Both the position numbers and the translations under genes were made by a program. Shown in pieces: positions 44,701-57,473 of a stretch of 64,000 nt of DNA (position 1 is the stretch's first letter; each line of letters begins with the position of its first letter). The DNA is from Takakia lepidozioides. Taxonomy: Eukaryota; Streptophyta; Takakiopsida; Takakiales; Takakiaceae. The notes under the pieces are model-generated. The model saw only the letters and a list, made by a program, of their open reading frames with translations. It was not told where the DNA came from and made no database searches. The stretch spans positions 13,454,001 through 13,518,000 of the forward strand of contig CM060731.1 of assembly GCA_030704615.1 (NCBI GenBank). Direction: 5' to 3'.

Positions 44701-47700
44701 GACCGATCTGGTAAGACAGAAAACTCATTTCATATAAGCAGAAATTCAGCACACAGTGTTGATCCTCTAGTAAAATGGAAAAACATGTCATCATTGTTAA
44801 GTGTATCTCGCCCTACAGAAAGCAAGAGGCCTGTGGACTCGAGACTTACCGAGCCAAGGAGTCAGCGCTCCCAGTATCACCATCCAGAATAGCCAATTCA
44901 ACTTTAGACACAGAAATTCTGGCAGTAACAGTCACAAAAGTTGTGACAGGGCCCCCTGTTGTGAAGGTATGAGTAGAATCTGTCTCTGGCTTCACCTGCA
45001 CATTCCAAGTCCAAGACATTATATCTTTCTGAGAGTTAAGATGAAACTGTTTCTATCACAAATCAAGATGGGAACAGCACCATTGAACCACTTGAACTTC
45101 TTGCAACCACTTGAAGCGACGAACAACAAATTCACTCACACAAAAGACAGCTTCTACAAGTACAGCTTCGGCTTTCATTAGTGCCAAAGCACAATGGAAG
45201 ACATGTGGCACTCGTATAAAGCCATCCCAACACCTTAATATCTCTCTTGTTTTCCTCCTCAAATTGAATAATTAGAGGAAGAGAGACAAAACATACCTCC
45301 AGCCTAAGCTTATATCTCCCCACGGGGGTTTTACTGGACAGAAAGTCAAACAGGTACTTTCCACTATCCCCAACTGGTTCCAATTTCTGCATCAAATCCC
45401 AAATAGTCACACCCATAGATAATAAAAAATGTCACATGTAAGTAGTGGCCTCATAGAAATGGGATTTTGACTAGAAGTCGAGATTGCAATCTGAGGGGAG
45501 GAAGTCAACATGTACGAGAGCCATCGTTGTTCCCAAAAGTATACATCAATGTGAGACCTCCTGACAGAGGGTAGCAACATACTGATTTTCTGTGTCAACA
45601 TGTGAAAAGTATTATGCTTTCATGAATCTATTGTCTCTACTTGGATGTAAACATTTTACTTCCATCCTTCTCTCTGGTATTCTTCCAGAGGTTTCTTTCT
45701 TTCTGGTGGTGTGAATCAAATTCTAAAGAAGGGTCTGGAAAGAGCTACGAGACAAACCACCACTATCTATAACCTCAAGAACTATGAGCCCCGGAACACC
45801 ATACAGAAAGAGTGCTCAAAAAGTGTACAGGGTATAGCAAGCCAACACCTGTCAAGAAAACAACCAGAAGTCTCCCATCTACGATCTGGCAACAGCAACA
45901 AGAAGGTTAATTTCCTACAATTCATGGAAAGATCAAAGTGAAAGTACATTCCAGGGAGGTTAGACTTACAGACAGTGAAGGAGTAATACCTTGTTGGACC
46001 AGACAGGTGGGGCATCAGATCCACTTCGGTGAGATGTGAGGAGAGTCAAAGTGGCTGGGGGAGGTGGTGATCCAAGCAATGTTGTAACAGCCACCTATAC
46101 AATGACACATCACTCTGCCTTTCTGAGTTCACACTTCCATGAGGGCCTGGACTTGAATGGGCGAATCAGGTTCTTCTCATTGAAACTTCACAATCACGTT
46201 TCAACAGTTCACTTTTTTTCGGCACTTACTATGACAGGGTCACAGAAAATGCCAATTTTACGCTTTTTGAGATTTCCAATGATTTTGATGCACCATAGAG
46301 TTCTACTCTTACTGTGTCCGCAGAGAGCCAAGGACCTTAATGAGTCTTCATATTCTATACCCCACAATAGCCTGCTCCAGGAAAAATAGAGCAAGGACAC
46401 CTGGCACCTGGCCAAGATAACCTTCCAACTTTAAACATCACTCTACACGATAACCCCTCCAGGTTAGCATATCATACGTTCCTCTAAAGCTAGTAGCCTA
46501 GCCCCTGAAAGGAGGGAGTACCTACAAGGGGGAAGAGGGTCTCATTTAAGCTGCTTTTGGTTGCAGAACTTGGATTAGTGACCTACCTCAAGCTTATCAT
46601 TCGAAGTGACGGAAAGAATAGATGATGGCACAACAGCCAGTGGAACAGTCAGCCTGCCATGGAACATTGCGCGCATTAATACACTTCAATGTGATTACAC
46701 AGATACCAAAACCGATGGTCTAGTACTGACTCGTCAAATGTGCTTCACTTGTTTTTTCTCAACTGCAGATTAGATAAATTATATATAACATGAAACGAAG
46801 CTTGCTGTAACCCTTGAGTAGGTTTAAAGTAAAATGCCAGCAAAAGGTAAGATCCATTTGACCTAGATCTCAACAGTTCAAGAGAGATTACAACATGTAT
46901 TAGTGTCTCTTCTGTGAAAAGCCTTCTAGCATAACACATAAATTTTCCGAAGTACTGTTTCCTTTTGAGAATAAACAATCCATACCTACACAAACGCCTA
47001 CATGCAGACATGAACAAGAACAGCAAATGCGGTCCACAAAGAGATGGAAAGCTCACCTGTTTTTTTCCAAGATTCCCAATGCATCTATCTGGTAGAAACC
47101 TTCAGTGGGCTTAGCTGGTATGCCCAAGCTCAATAAGAAACTGGCAATTCCAAGCACTTTGTCTGACCCTACCTGCAGGAAAAGACATGTGACTCAACAC
47201 TGCAAACAACACACTGGTCCTTACCCTAACAAATATCAAAGAGAAAACTGCTTTGTTGCAGAAGATGAAACAGCCAAACTGTGCAAGTTATGGAAAACCA
47301 TCTATCTGCCCCTCCACTTGGCAGGTGTCTATTACCTTAAGGCCATTTGGAAGAACTCCAGCCAGGGCTGCAGATCCTCGGAGCACAGCCCATGTGGCAG
47401 CAAGAGGACCTCCCCCTCCGCTGATTTTGTCACTCTTGCTCTCTTCAAAGTAGAACAGTCCTTCCTCTGCATAACAGAAGTCATTTTCGAATGATGATTG
47501 GACTCACCTCAAAATGTGAGCAAAGCTGTTCAGAGTGCATTGATAGATTAGAATATTCCTCTGTGGAATTCAGGGATCGCAATTCACTGCACCTTACCAT
47601 AACTTTCAAGGTTGTCAAAAAGCTTCACAACAGCAGCCTTCACAGCAGCAATCTGCACATCAACGCGCATTTTACTCAACCTTGATATCATGAAGAGACC

Positions 47701-50700
47701 TCAAGATAGTGTCAAAACACGAGCAAGGGAAACATTCTCTATTGTTCTGACCTGGTTAGGAGCAACACTGTTCTGAGGAAGGAAGCATATTCCTTAACAA
47801 CCCTTAATTTGACGCTCAATTTTCAGCTTAAGGCAAGTTGGTCAGAATACAGGAGTCTAATGAACGCAAAACATCAATCTTAAATAAGATCAAGAGGCCA
47901 TCTGAATAGCAACTCACATCTGCTCGATGGGCATCAAGGCCAGTAATCTCCACGACTCCCGCAGCAATCTCAAAAGCAAGCCCTGTTGGTAAATTCAAAG
48001 AGTCAAGTACACATCACCTGTAGTGCTGTACAAATTTGGCTTAACATTATTCAATATGCCAATAAGAGATAAACTCCAAAGAGAACACAATTGGAATATC
48101 ACACAAAACTTGCTCTAGAAGCTTCAGTGCATCCATGCCATGTCCATGCACACATTCTCTCTTCCCATCTTCCCATAAAACAGAGCAGATGACAATTTGG
48201 CATGTTATCACCTTCTTCCTAAAACAAATCACTCCACCTACCAATTTGATCACATCTCAAATGCCATAAAGGAAAATGGAAATGGAAATGAGGAATGAAC
48301 CGGCAGCTTTTGCACTGGATTCAGGCTCAGAATCTATATACCGCCACATGCCATCACTTCCAGACAAAGCCTGCATGAGACCACCTAGGCTTGTTTAAAA
48401 ACAACTGCCTATGACAAGACTCCCTCAGGCTGTCATAGGCCCCCCAACCCACCAGACTTCATAAAGTTTCCTTGTTTCTTTCCTTCTCATGATACAAGAG
48501 CATCATTGGGAATGTGTGAACTTCGTCACAATGTGCACAAATGCAGCACAGAATCAGAGCCTTCAGAACATGTAATCTTTGCCTTTGCACCCTCCATACA
48601 CAAGTTGGATGACAAGGAATTCATTAACATAAAAACAATGGTTCCTCATCCTTGAGAAAGATATGATGTTTAGAGGCCAGCCACAGCATTTGAACATCAT
48701 ACACAGAAGTTTGATCACAAGGACTTGATTGGATAGAAAGAACAGTTCGGCGTCCAAACTGTAAATCCAGATATTCCAGTATGAATCCAACTGAAGGTGA
48801 CTAAGCAGAAAATGAAGTTGAAATCTAAGTGAAATACAAGAGTTCCAGGAGAGGGCTTGTTACCTTGAGGGAATGGAGAGCATCACCAACAGCCTCCTCG
48901 AAATGTGCAGTCTGAGAACTCCAGCCATGCTTCTGTAAAAAGGAACCAAAACCTAAAATCATCAAACTGTTGGAGATTGTCTTGGATCAAAGGATCATAG
49001 TAGCTTACAGAAGTGGTTTAAAGTTCTTCCTGATACTTGGCTGCTAATTCGTCGACTAATAGAAAAGTACCAGTGACACTTTCGGTGTGGTCAACCTTGA
49101 AGTTTAGAACCACCCAAAAAAGAGAGTTCTGTAACTATGGGAATCAATTTAAATAGTCCATTAGGTTGGGTATCACTCACTAGCTGATAAAGGCAGGTAG
49201 GAGAAGACAGAATGTATAACAAACTACCAGGCTGTCAACAGACATAGTAACATCAAAGCTGACTTTCAAAATTACCGTCTGGCAAATACTACAAACCATC
49301 ATACCAAAGCTCAGCCCTGATCTTCCAGCTCTCATGACCGATATTTCTCAGCAAAGCCCTTTGGCTAAGCATAGCGTATATAGTCGTTAGTGACATTAAT
49401 CATTGAGCTTACACCAGTCAGCCAACTCACTTAGTATAACTTCAAACAAAGCAGCAGTTACTTTTAACCTTGACTGTTCTTTCCTACAATGCCATCGCAG
49501 GGTTCATTCACAGTTTAGGCACCATGAATCATTTTCAACCTTGACAGTCCTTGCTACAAGAAAGGATAATACACATACTTACGAAACTAAACAAACAGTG
49601 TGGAAGTGAGATAGTGACACATCACAGCTGACATCCAAATCTGTGGAGTCAAAAATGATAATCTCTCTGTGGGGCTTTAATGTGAAACCTCAGCCCTGAT
49701 CTTTAGGCTCTCATAATCCATATTTTCAGCGAAGCCCAGATGCTAAGCATAGTAGATATGATCACAGTGACATATCATACACGATTCAGTGCACTAAATA
49801 AATAGACTTTCGAAAAGCGAGAGTGGCTTTTCATCTTGCCTCTCCTTGCCTATACATCACAGGTTCATCACCACACATCTTGCACCTCCAAACATGTCAT
49901 TGTACATATCCGGAATCAATAGATCACAAACATGCCCAGGGTTCAAAATTCATAGAACATGGTAAGGTTGACTTCTCCAGTACAACACAGCGACTAAAGC
50001 TAGCTCCTTCAAGCTCTCATGCATCAATGTTTCACCAGAGCCATGGGCTCAGAATAGCGTATATAGTCATGATGACTTCTTAATCACTGAGCTTTGTTAT
50101 CTCTCATGAGGCCCCACTTATTCTCCCTCCAAATCCAATTTGTTCCCCAAACTAGCAACTATATCTGACATATGAAGGGGGGTACTTCAGACTGGGACAG
50201 ACTTGTGTTTTAAACCCAAACAGCAATTGCGACCAAAATCAAGGATGATGTGTGTATAATAGGAAGACCTTCAGATGTGCCAGGCCTTTAGCACCATAGA
50301 AACTGTACATACACCTACAACCAGAGGGCAGGAGAGAAGGGCATATGAGAGAGAAGGAGAATATTACTTGCATATCTGGGGGCAAAGACAACAACCCACA
50401 TTAAACAAACAATGGAATGTTAACAGAATACTTGATACCTTAATTGTGGAGAGAGCACCCACAGAGTAGTATAGCTCAAGAAGATTTTTGGACTTCACTG
50501 CAGCTAGCAGCCTAGACACAACACCCTTCACACGAAAAGCCTTCATTAGTGCATGAACCATCGGATGACTGATGGATACTACTTGCTGTCCAATTTACAA
50601 GTGGAATTCTTCACTCTCTCTGGCTCTAGACAACATGCAATTCTTCTCTAAGCCTCTCTCCTTTCCTAGCTAGTTCTTCATATGACACGACTGTGCACAG

Positions 50701-52283
50701 AAGAAGCCTATCAATGTAGGTTATCATGCCATCAGAGTAATTCCACCAATTCATTGCACAACAAACCTCGCCCCTATCCAATGTGGCATCCACTTCCACT
50801 TGTCCTTGCAAATGGTAAGTCTTTCCAGCCCTCAAACTGTTGCATTCCACTACCTTAGTCCAAATGAGAAGGAAAGCCGTTGAGTGGGATCAATTGCTCA
50901 ACACACCACATCCTCCACCTATATCCAATGAGGCCCAGTGCAGGGTGCTGGTGAAATGACATCTAGACTTGTGGTCAATGATAGAGAACAAAAGAGCTTA
51001 CCCTAGCAAGCTCTTCTCCTTGTGGACAGTGAAGAATGCCTGCAACTTCAATGGCATAGAATGAATCTTGGGCAGTTTTCAAAGATGAACTTAACGCCCC
51101 AGATACCCAACTACATGTCTTGTCTGCTTGCAAATCTGAGCTTTTAAGAACTTGCAACAACCTCACCGCTTGGTAGGTTTCTTCAAGGCTGGCTTCCCCA
51201 ATACAACAACAGATGTATTAGTGATATTTCACCGAATTCAACATAGTAAAACACACCAATGATCCTTTATAGGGAATAACTTACTCAAGCTCTTATAAAC
51301 ATGGTAATAGATCAATAAATTACGTTCCAATACTCACAGCAACATTCAAGTAAGGCTCCCCATAACAGCTTGCAGACAGGTGGTGCACAGTCAATAAAGC
51401 AATTTCCTTCCTACTTCTCTCTGTCTCAGTCAGTCAGTCAGTCAGTCAGTCAGACTGTCTCTCTTGTGACACATCTTGGATGTATAACACCACATCCATA
51501 CCAAGAGTGTAGTTTCACTACAAAGAAGAGACAAGATTTGACAAACAACGTCATGTGTCAGCTAGTCTTTCCCTTGTCAAATGATAGTCTCAGTGACCTC
51601 AAATCCTACCAGATGCTGTACACCGACTCGAAGCCAAATGGTGGAAACATCGGGCCTGGCAAGGGAGGGAACTTACCTGCCGAACGAGCCATCTGCATTC
51701 TCGACATACAAATGTGAGGCCGCTAGTTTGTCAGCTTCACTCAAAGGCCGTAGAGCACCATTCACAAGAGCTAAATTGCTGACCAGCACCAGCACTACAC
51801 CAAACACCAGCCCTGCACATGCCAGGCGGCGAATCCAATAAAAATCTTCATTCCCAAGTCATGTGAAATAGAGAAAAACGATGACAGGTCATCGAATGGA
51901 AGACTTGAGGGCAGAGTTCGACTGGATCTTAACCCTCTGTAAGCCGGTCGTAGGGCTTAAACACAGAAGGGTATGAGACTCTCGACATTGCGATCGCGCA
52001 CAGCCACATTATACGAGAGTTGGTCTGGATCTAAGGCCCTGCATTGAAATCCTGCTTAAAGCATGATTCTGATAGAAAGATTTATACTCTGGCCTTGAAC
52101 TGCACTGCTACTCGCACTGTAGAGCGAATGGCGCGTAGAGAATAAGAGAGATCGTTCAGATCACATTGAAACGTACATCGCAGCAGCCGAGAACACCAAA
52201 GATGAAAAAACAGACAAGAAACGTGGGAGAGAGAGAAAGAATAAGCACATACGTGCTACCGTGCTCCCGGTGGAGGACGCCAT
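41800..52283 (-). CDS. RPN2: Ribophorin II, oligosaccharyltransferase subunit (20 exons)
   Basis: RPN2 (yeast Swp1) is a membrane subunit of the ER oligosaccharyltransferase that adds N-glycans to proteins. Exons, high to low: 52283-52253, 51812-51677, 51188-51002, 50540-50439, 48932-48864, 48370-48301, 47982-47918, 47652-47598, 47466-47336, 47172-47057, 46653-46587, 46094-45990, 45386-45297, 44995-44850, 44457-44346, 44101-44018, 43883-43803, 43477-43253, 42343-42221, 41916-41800. All junctions are GT-AG and agree in phase, giving 2112 bases, 703 residues (about 690 in Arabidopsis). It has a signal peptide ([20 protein letters not shown]), [81 protein letters not shown], and three or four C-terminal membrane segments ending STKVKAA. 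Acceptors of exons 4 and 8 are the least certain. Confidence 0.95.
44081..44318. repeat. 119-bp tandem duplication covering an RPN2 splice acceptor
   Basis: Copies begin at 44081 and 44200 and differ at few positions. Read on the minus strand, each contains an intron end (GTGGGCAG) and the first 20-odd bases of RPN2 exon 16 (coding VFVKLRH). Only the lower copy (acceptor before 44101) runs on into the rest of the exon; the copy with its acceptor before 44220 is a decoy within the intron. Confidence 0.95.
49200..50100. repeat. Three diverged repeats inside RPN2 intron 4
   Basis: A module with (CAGCCCTGATCTT)CCAGCTCTCAT, TATTTCTCAGC(A/G)AAGCCC, GCTAAGCATAG and GTATATAGTC words recurs near 49318, 49698 and 50008, about 310-380 bp apart. 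Copies are old and eroded. The intron (50438-48933) is the longest of this gene, about 1.5 kb. Confidence 0.6.
51427..51453. repeat. (CAGT)n microsatellite in RPN2 intron 2
   Basis: About six and a half uninterrupted CAGT units lie between two coding exons of RPN2. Confidence 0.95.
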
Positions 52284-53426
52284 GGCGGAGCTCCGAAGTC
52301 GTCGTCTCGCACCTCAAACCCTCGCAAACCCCACACTCTGACGAACGCATGGATGAACAGATGACCTGCGATGAAACCCTAAATGTCCGGATGATTCTGT
52401 TGTGGAATTTGGCTCAATAAAATCATAATTAAGACACGCAGACCACGTCCACGTAAGCATCTTTGATCGACTGCGGGTTTTACCGCGACAATTCGAATCC
52501 CTGAGCTTCCGATAGATGCTGCCACGCTGCTTACCCTTTCATTCACATGTTTCGTTGCTTTCCTTGTTCTTGGAAATCCACTCTCCTGGTCTCAAGCACT
52601 CGAATCCATCTGATTATGGAGGTCCGGGATTTGCCTCTATGCAATGGCGACGACAATCCCCATAACCCTCATCAGCCTTCAAACTTAGGGGACAATGCAG
52701 ACAATCTTCCAGTGTCAGAATCCCTGATTTGCATGTCAGATATGGAGAAGCTGAAGGATCGGTAATGACTAATGACTCATCAGGAATCAACACAAACATG
52801 TATGCACTCGGCCCAAGCCATTAAGTACAACGAAGGCAGACGACCCACTTTATTGATCAGTAGCATGTGTCTGCACATGCAAGAATCTTTCCTCTGAGAC
52901 TACTTTGTACATGAAGTGATGTTTTCCCACTTCACAAATATGTTTATCCTCACGTGCAATGCTGTGTCAAAAGATAGTTCGCTCAGATTCAATTGTTCTG
53001 ATGAAAGGATGCGTTCAATGGGAATGCTCCAAGGTCTACCTCTACTACTGCCGATTTGGATTTCTGCACACAGTTCTAATTGGACCTAGAGGGAAATCTC
53101 TTTGCCCCGTAGCAGCTAGAATTGAAGGGACATAGAGAAAGCTCTTCGTCCCATAGCAGGTTGAATTGAAGGAACGGTAGAACCGACAACATGCTCAACA
53201 TGATGGCGCCAGCCAATGAGGTCGTATCCTCATTGGATGGCGCCAATCAGGTCGTATCATGGCAGCAGTCGAGCAGCTTTCGAATTCCTTCCATTTGTTT
53301 ATTTTCTTACAATTTTTGCCAAATAATCAACTGTGGAATGACTGTACATAGCGGGACTGATGGAATGTGTGTTTCACAGCCGGGGATGTTGAAAGAATCT
53401 TGGGGGAGCAGCTCGCGGATCCAGCC
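52284..53426. other. RPN2 upstream region; possible short plus-strand exon
   Basis: The bases just above 52283 must hold the RPN2 promoter and leader; no clear TATA box is seen. A plus-strand frame at 52616-52761 starts ATGGAGGTC and ends at a usable donor (GATCG|GTAATG). It encodes about 48 residues with Asn/His/Asp, and no partner exon is found. A pair of GAGGTCGTATC / CAGGTCGTATC repeats lies near 53218 and 53248. Confidence 0.3.
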
Positions 53427-54014
53427 TCATTGAACTAGGTTGGCATCAGGTTTAATATTCCGAATGACTCGGAGAACATCACTACCGTCAAGGTTGTTGC
53501 CTGTGACAGTGATCACTCCGTCTCTCTGAAAATCAACTTCCAGTCTTTGCTTACCCCAATTTTCTGCACGAAAGCAGTGCACATGAAAATGTTAGAGAAG
53601 GTTCAGTTTTTACTTCCAAGAGGAGAAAACTGCTTATGAGCTTGCTCATCGTAAAGGCGATGTGCTGCCACATCTGACTTGCTATATCTGGTCAACAACA
53701 CGCTTTACAATGTCCATGGATAGCCCACCAGTTTGAACAAGTATTCTTCAACTGGTCGGGGTTACAACTTCTGAGCTCGCCAACATTCGAAACAAGGGAG
53801 ACTAACTACATCACTTCAAACGAGTCATGCGGTAAGCCCAGGTCGTCTAACAAGCACAGTTCAGGGCTTCGAGTACATAAATGACAATCCCATAGCATGG
53901 TTCAAATGGACTCCAAATGTAGAGAGAGACATGAGAGAAGTATTTACCCTTGAGTTTACGTTTGAGTTTCTTTATGTCCTCCCTGCTAATCTGAACTCTG
54001 ACAACCACCTCTAC
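53427..54014 (-). CDS. C-terminal exons of a gene with an HMA-like domain
   Basis: Two exons join in phase: 54014-53948 (after GTACAG, ending AAGG|GTAAAT) and 53563-53427 (after CGTGCAG, ending in TGA). Together they encode 67 residues reading VEVVVRVQISREDIKKLKRK, then RLEVDFQRDGVITVTGNNLDG and VLRVIRNIKPDANLV. The strand-helix-strand-strand-helix pattern and the VTVTGN(N)LD turn resemble heavy-metal-associated (HMA) domains of HPP/HIPP plant proteins. The metal-binding CxxC is missing (the position reads ISRED). Upstream exon-like pieces are at about 54385-54275 (IFASYGHEQTWNRIS...) and 54755-54747 (ATGGTGGAG|GTATGT), but their joins are unsure, so the N-terminus is not given. Confidence 0.45.
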
Positions 54015-55056
54015 CTGTACACACATCAAAAGTAGGTGGCATGAGCTCATGAGTCTCTCCATCATGCAGGAAATTATAAGTAAGAATATTTCATTCAACA
54101 TCATCGGGCCAGGCTAAACTACACCGGGTTCCATACATGCATGCAACTACTCCTTTGGGGGAATTTTCTTCCAGCAACATGTTTTCTAGACGTTGGGTGT
54201 TCAAAATTCTCTGCTATGCTTCTGGACAACAGATCACGTTTTGCATCATCGAGATCAGAAGCGAGGCCGATATACCAGGTTCAACTCCGGAACCGCACCG
54301 CCTCCCTCGTGATCATCGTAGGTGCTAATTCTATTCCACGTCTGCTCGTGACCATAACTCGCGAAAATCTGCATGCATGACACCCCGTTTTTAGTCCAAA
54401 CCCCGCAAAGAGAGGTCCCCATGAGCCATACACAAGAGTTGTCTATCTAGATTGGATTTCAAAGGTATGACTTGGCTCTAGAGAAATCTTTGATCTGTGG
54501 TCCAAGCTCAGAATCTGAGAGATTGACCATTTCACGGTACGTGGCGCTAGACTGAATTCTGGAATCTTTGCTCCCTGATAAGAATAACATGTAAATGCCA
54601 CATGTGTATGCCAGGCAGATCCAGTATCCTGGGTGAGAATTTGCACAGATGCGCAGCCTCACAGACTAATTGAACATGAGATCTGTGTTTCCTTGAAAAA
54701 CAACATCATGGACCGTAGAGTGTCCCCGTTTAAGAAAGAGACATACCTCCACCATCGCTCAACTATTTGCAAGCTGCGTGCTTGCTGTGGTGTGGTTCGC
54801 TCCGGTTCCGAGATAAAGAGGAGGCAAATCTAAACTTCAAAATGCTGCCAGAAACAGAAAAATCCTCGAAGAGTCTAAAACTATCCCGTGAACCGTATGA
54901 GCACTTTCCAACAAAGAAACTGATCTCAAACTGAACCTCCACAACTTTGCTGTAGACCGATTCAGGCTCGCCAGAGACAGAGTGAAGCTGTAAGGCCTCT
55001 GTAAGGAAACTGAGAGCGATAGAAAACAATGGTGTTCCACATCCGATTGGCAAGCG

Positions 55057-55064
55057 CTTATATA
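55057..55064 (-). promoter_or_regulatory. TATA box for the minus-strand HMA-like gene
   Basis: The minus strand reads TATATAAG in GCTATATAAGCGC, about 300 bases before the candidate start codon at 54755. Confidence 0.35.
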
Positions 55065-55258
55065 GCTGGATGGTGGTGGTGGAGATTGGTACGCGGATGA
55101 GGAGTCGGTAGAGGTTGCTTTGGCATGAATCCACCGAGGAAGCGCAGCAGTCATCCCCGACACCGCGTCTCTACCACATTTGTTTTCCCCCTGCCAGCAC
55201 AGCTGCCGACTGTCTCTAAACTAGAATGACCGGTATTTTAGCACCATCGCTGTCCGAA

Positions 55259-56210
55259 GATGATGATGATGATGATGCTGCTAAGTCATTAACATTTGTT
55301 AAATTACTCAATGAAGAAAATGACCATGCACCAGCGTCTAAACTCGACACCTTGATTTTTGAAGTCAATCCTTGCAAAGAGTGGTGCCAAAGTGCATGTT
55401 TGATGCAAAGTCGCCATCAATATATGAAGCCAGACGTTTTGTTTTGTTTTGTTTTGTAGATTTGAGAAGTCCCCAACCGTGAGGGCCCACCCTTGGTGCT
55501 TGGTATCGTTGGAAAAGGGTGCACCTGCTTGGTCTCATGATTTTGATTCTTGGACCTGCAGTGTGGGAGATGTCAAATTTTAAGTACTTTTGGTCTCTGG
55601 AAATTCGTGAAAAATAGGAAAGTGGGCTTTCCTAGCACAATGATGGGAGAAGCGACTGGAGAGATATCAAGGAAAAGGTCTCCCGTTCGAATCAGGTTGC
55701 AGATTATGTGGAAAAAAAATGATTAGATATGGGTTGCTTCGTATATTGATGCACTTGGACTTGGATGACATTGGACACTTGGGCCAACAGCACATGCTAC
55801 CCTAGTTGACTTTGAAGCGAGGATCCAAAATCAAGGGGGTGTTGATTCCAAGGGGAATGTTGCTTCCAATGGACTAATAACTAACATCATTTAGATGGTG
55901 CAATGCAAACATTTCTCATATGAGTTCCCATATCATTAACCATGTTAAATCTTGTTCATGAGGAAACTGACCACGCCCCAATCTCTAGACTATGGGATGT
56001 GAAGTTGGGTTTTCCTTGCCCACCTTGATTTTTGAAGTCAGTCCTTGTGCACAAAGGAGTGATGTCAAAGCGTACATTTGATGCGGACTTGCCATCGACT
56101 TCAAACAAGAATCAACTTGAACCCTATGGTGGTGGTGGCGCGCTTCCAATGACTAATAACTAAAATCATTTAGATGGTGCAATGTCAATGCAAACATGTC
56201 TTGTAAGCTT
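55259..56210. repeat. Microsatellites and a pair of dispersed direct repeats
   Basis: A (GAT)n run lies at 55259-55278 and a (GTTTT)n run at 55436-55457. A block with CACCTTGATTTTTGAAGTCA(A/G)TCCTTG occurs near 55350 and 56022. A block with ACTAATAACTAA(C/A)ATCATTT AGATGGTGCAATG occurs near 55874 and 56150. Together they suggest an old duplication of several hundred bases. No gene is recognised. Confidence 0.6.
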
Positions 56211-56925
56211 GGAAATAGTCGTTCACTTTGTCGTGTCTAAGTGGCCAATTAATGGTAACCTTTGCTACATGCTTACTAAACAATGTCACAAAGTCACTTG
56301 GAACAAGTGTCAAAGGTACAGAGGAAGGCCCCCATTGGAGGGTGCTCTTTGAATATAATGCCCAGGGCAAAGTTCAAGGGCGCCCCACACAAGGGTCTTA
56401 CTTTGCGTACAAAAATGGCATAGTTTCCTTTTCCTTCCATTGATTCTTTTGATGATCAAAAGAAATGGGACTTAGTGAAGGAAAAGATCTTGGAGGTAAA
56501 AGATAAAGAAATGTGGAAATACGGTACGTGCGTTATAGAGAGTGTAATTGGCATTGTGCATTATATTGTTTTGTATTGGCCTCGTACTCATGGCTGGCTA
56601 TTAAGCTGTACAACCAAATGTGTAGAATCATATACATGGGGCCTATCTACAAAAATATGTGCACGTCTCCCTTCCAATGTCCACATGTATTCCAATGACT
56701 ATGAAAATGTGAAATGACTATTATTTTATTTTATTTTTAAATGCATTTCTCCCTTTTTTGACCTTCAGGAACTGAAGACAATATGAATAATGTAAGAACT
56801 TAATGGACGCTTGTAATCTGACGGTACGCCTGGGTTCCTCCGGCGGGACCCATGTCAAATCCTCCCCACCTCCTCTCACCTCGGTTTCACTATTAAATAC
56901 TTCAGAATCCAAGTGGATTTCAAGC

Positions 56926-57110
56926 TGCGGTGGGTAGCATGATGGAAAGGTGGTAGCGTTGCAGGCGGCATGATTCAGCGTTCAATTCTTGATGGTGTGA
57001 TGGCTCATGTTCTCCTGGCCTGACTTTCAGCCTATTCATCACTGTCTCACAGGTTCATCCCATGCCATTAGTATTTACGGCGGGAGACCGTTATATACAG
57101 CCTGACCTAT
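56926..57110 (+). mobile_element. SINE-like sequence
   Basis: GGTAGCATGATGG and, about 40 bases later, CGTTCAATTCT resemble pol III box A and box B of a tRNA-derived SINE. A pyrimidine-rich body follows. The 3' end and target duplication are not clear, and chance resemblance is possible. Confidence 0.3.
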
Positions 57111-57473
57111 ACTTGTTTAAGGTTATCCTAGAGCTTTGTGGCTGCATCTGGCCCCTTCATTGGTCTACGGGCCAGATCTGTTTGTAATCTAGGCAACCCG
57201 TGGGGGTATTGCCTCACCCTAGGTTTTGGGTATAAGCTTGTTCCTAACCTTGAATCAGGGCCCTTCTTCTCGTATGTACAACCTGGTGTACGGGCTTCTA
57301 GACGTGCTCTGTGAGCTTTGGATGTGTGTGTGTTAGCTCTGCATATGCTGTACGTATTCATCTCTCTTCTCGTGTTGTAAAGCCCGCTCCTTCCGAGCTC
57401 TTACACCCCTAGTTTAACGTGCACTTGTGAGGACGGGAGAATCTCATTCAAGCACAAAATATGGTGGAGTCTT

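Noticed and set aside
47598-47700. Earlier acceptor for RPN2 exon 8 (after ATATCAAG)
   Set aside because: It leaves the wrong phase relative to exon 7; the acceptor GTGCAG at 47653 keeps the frame.
52156-52350. Minus-strand frame overlapping RPN2 exon 1
   Set aside because: It reads through the GTATGT donor in another frame; the spliced reading gives a signal peptide and the conserved RPN2 start.
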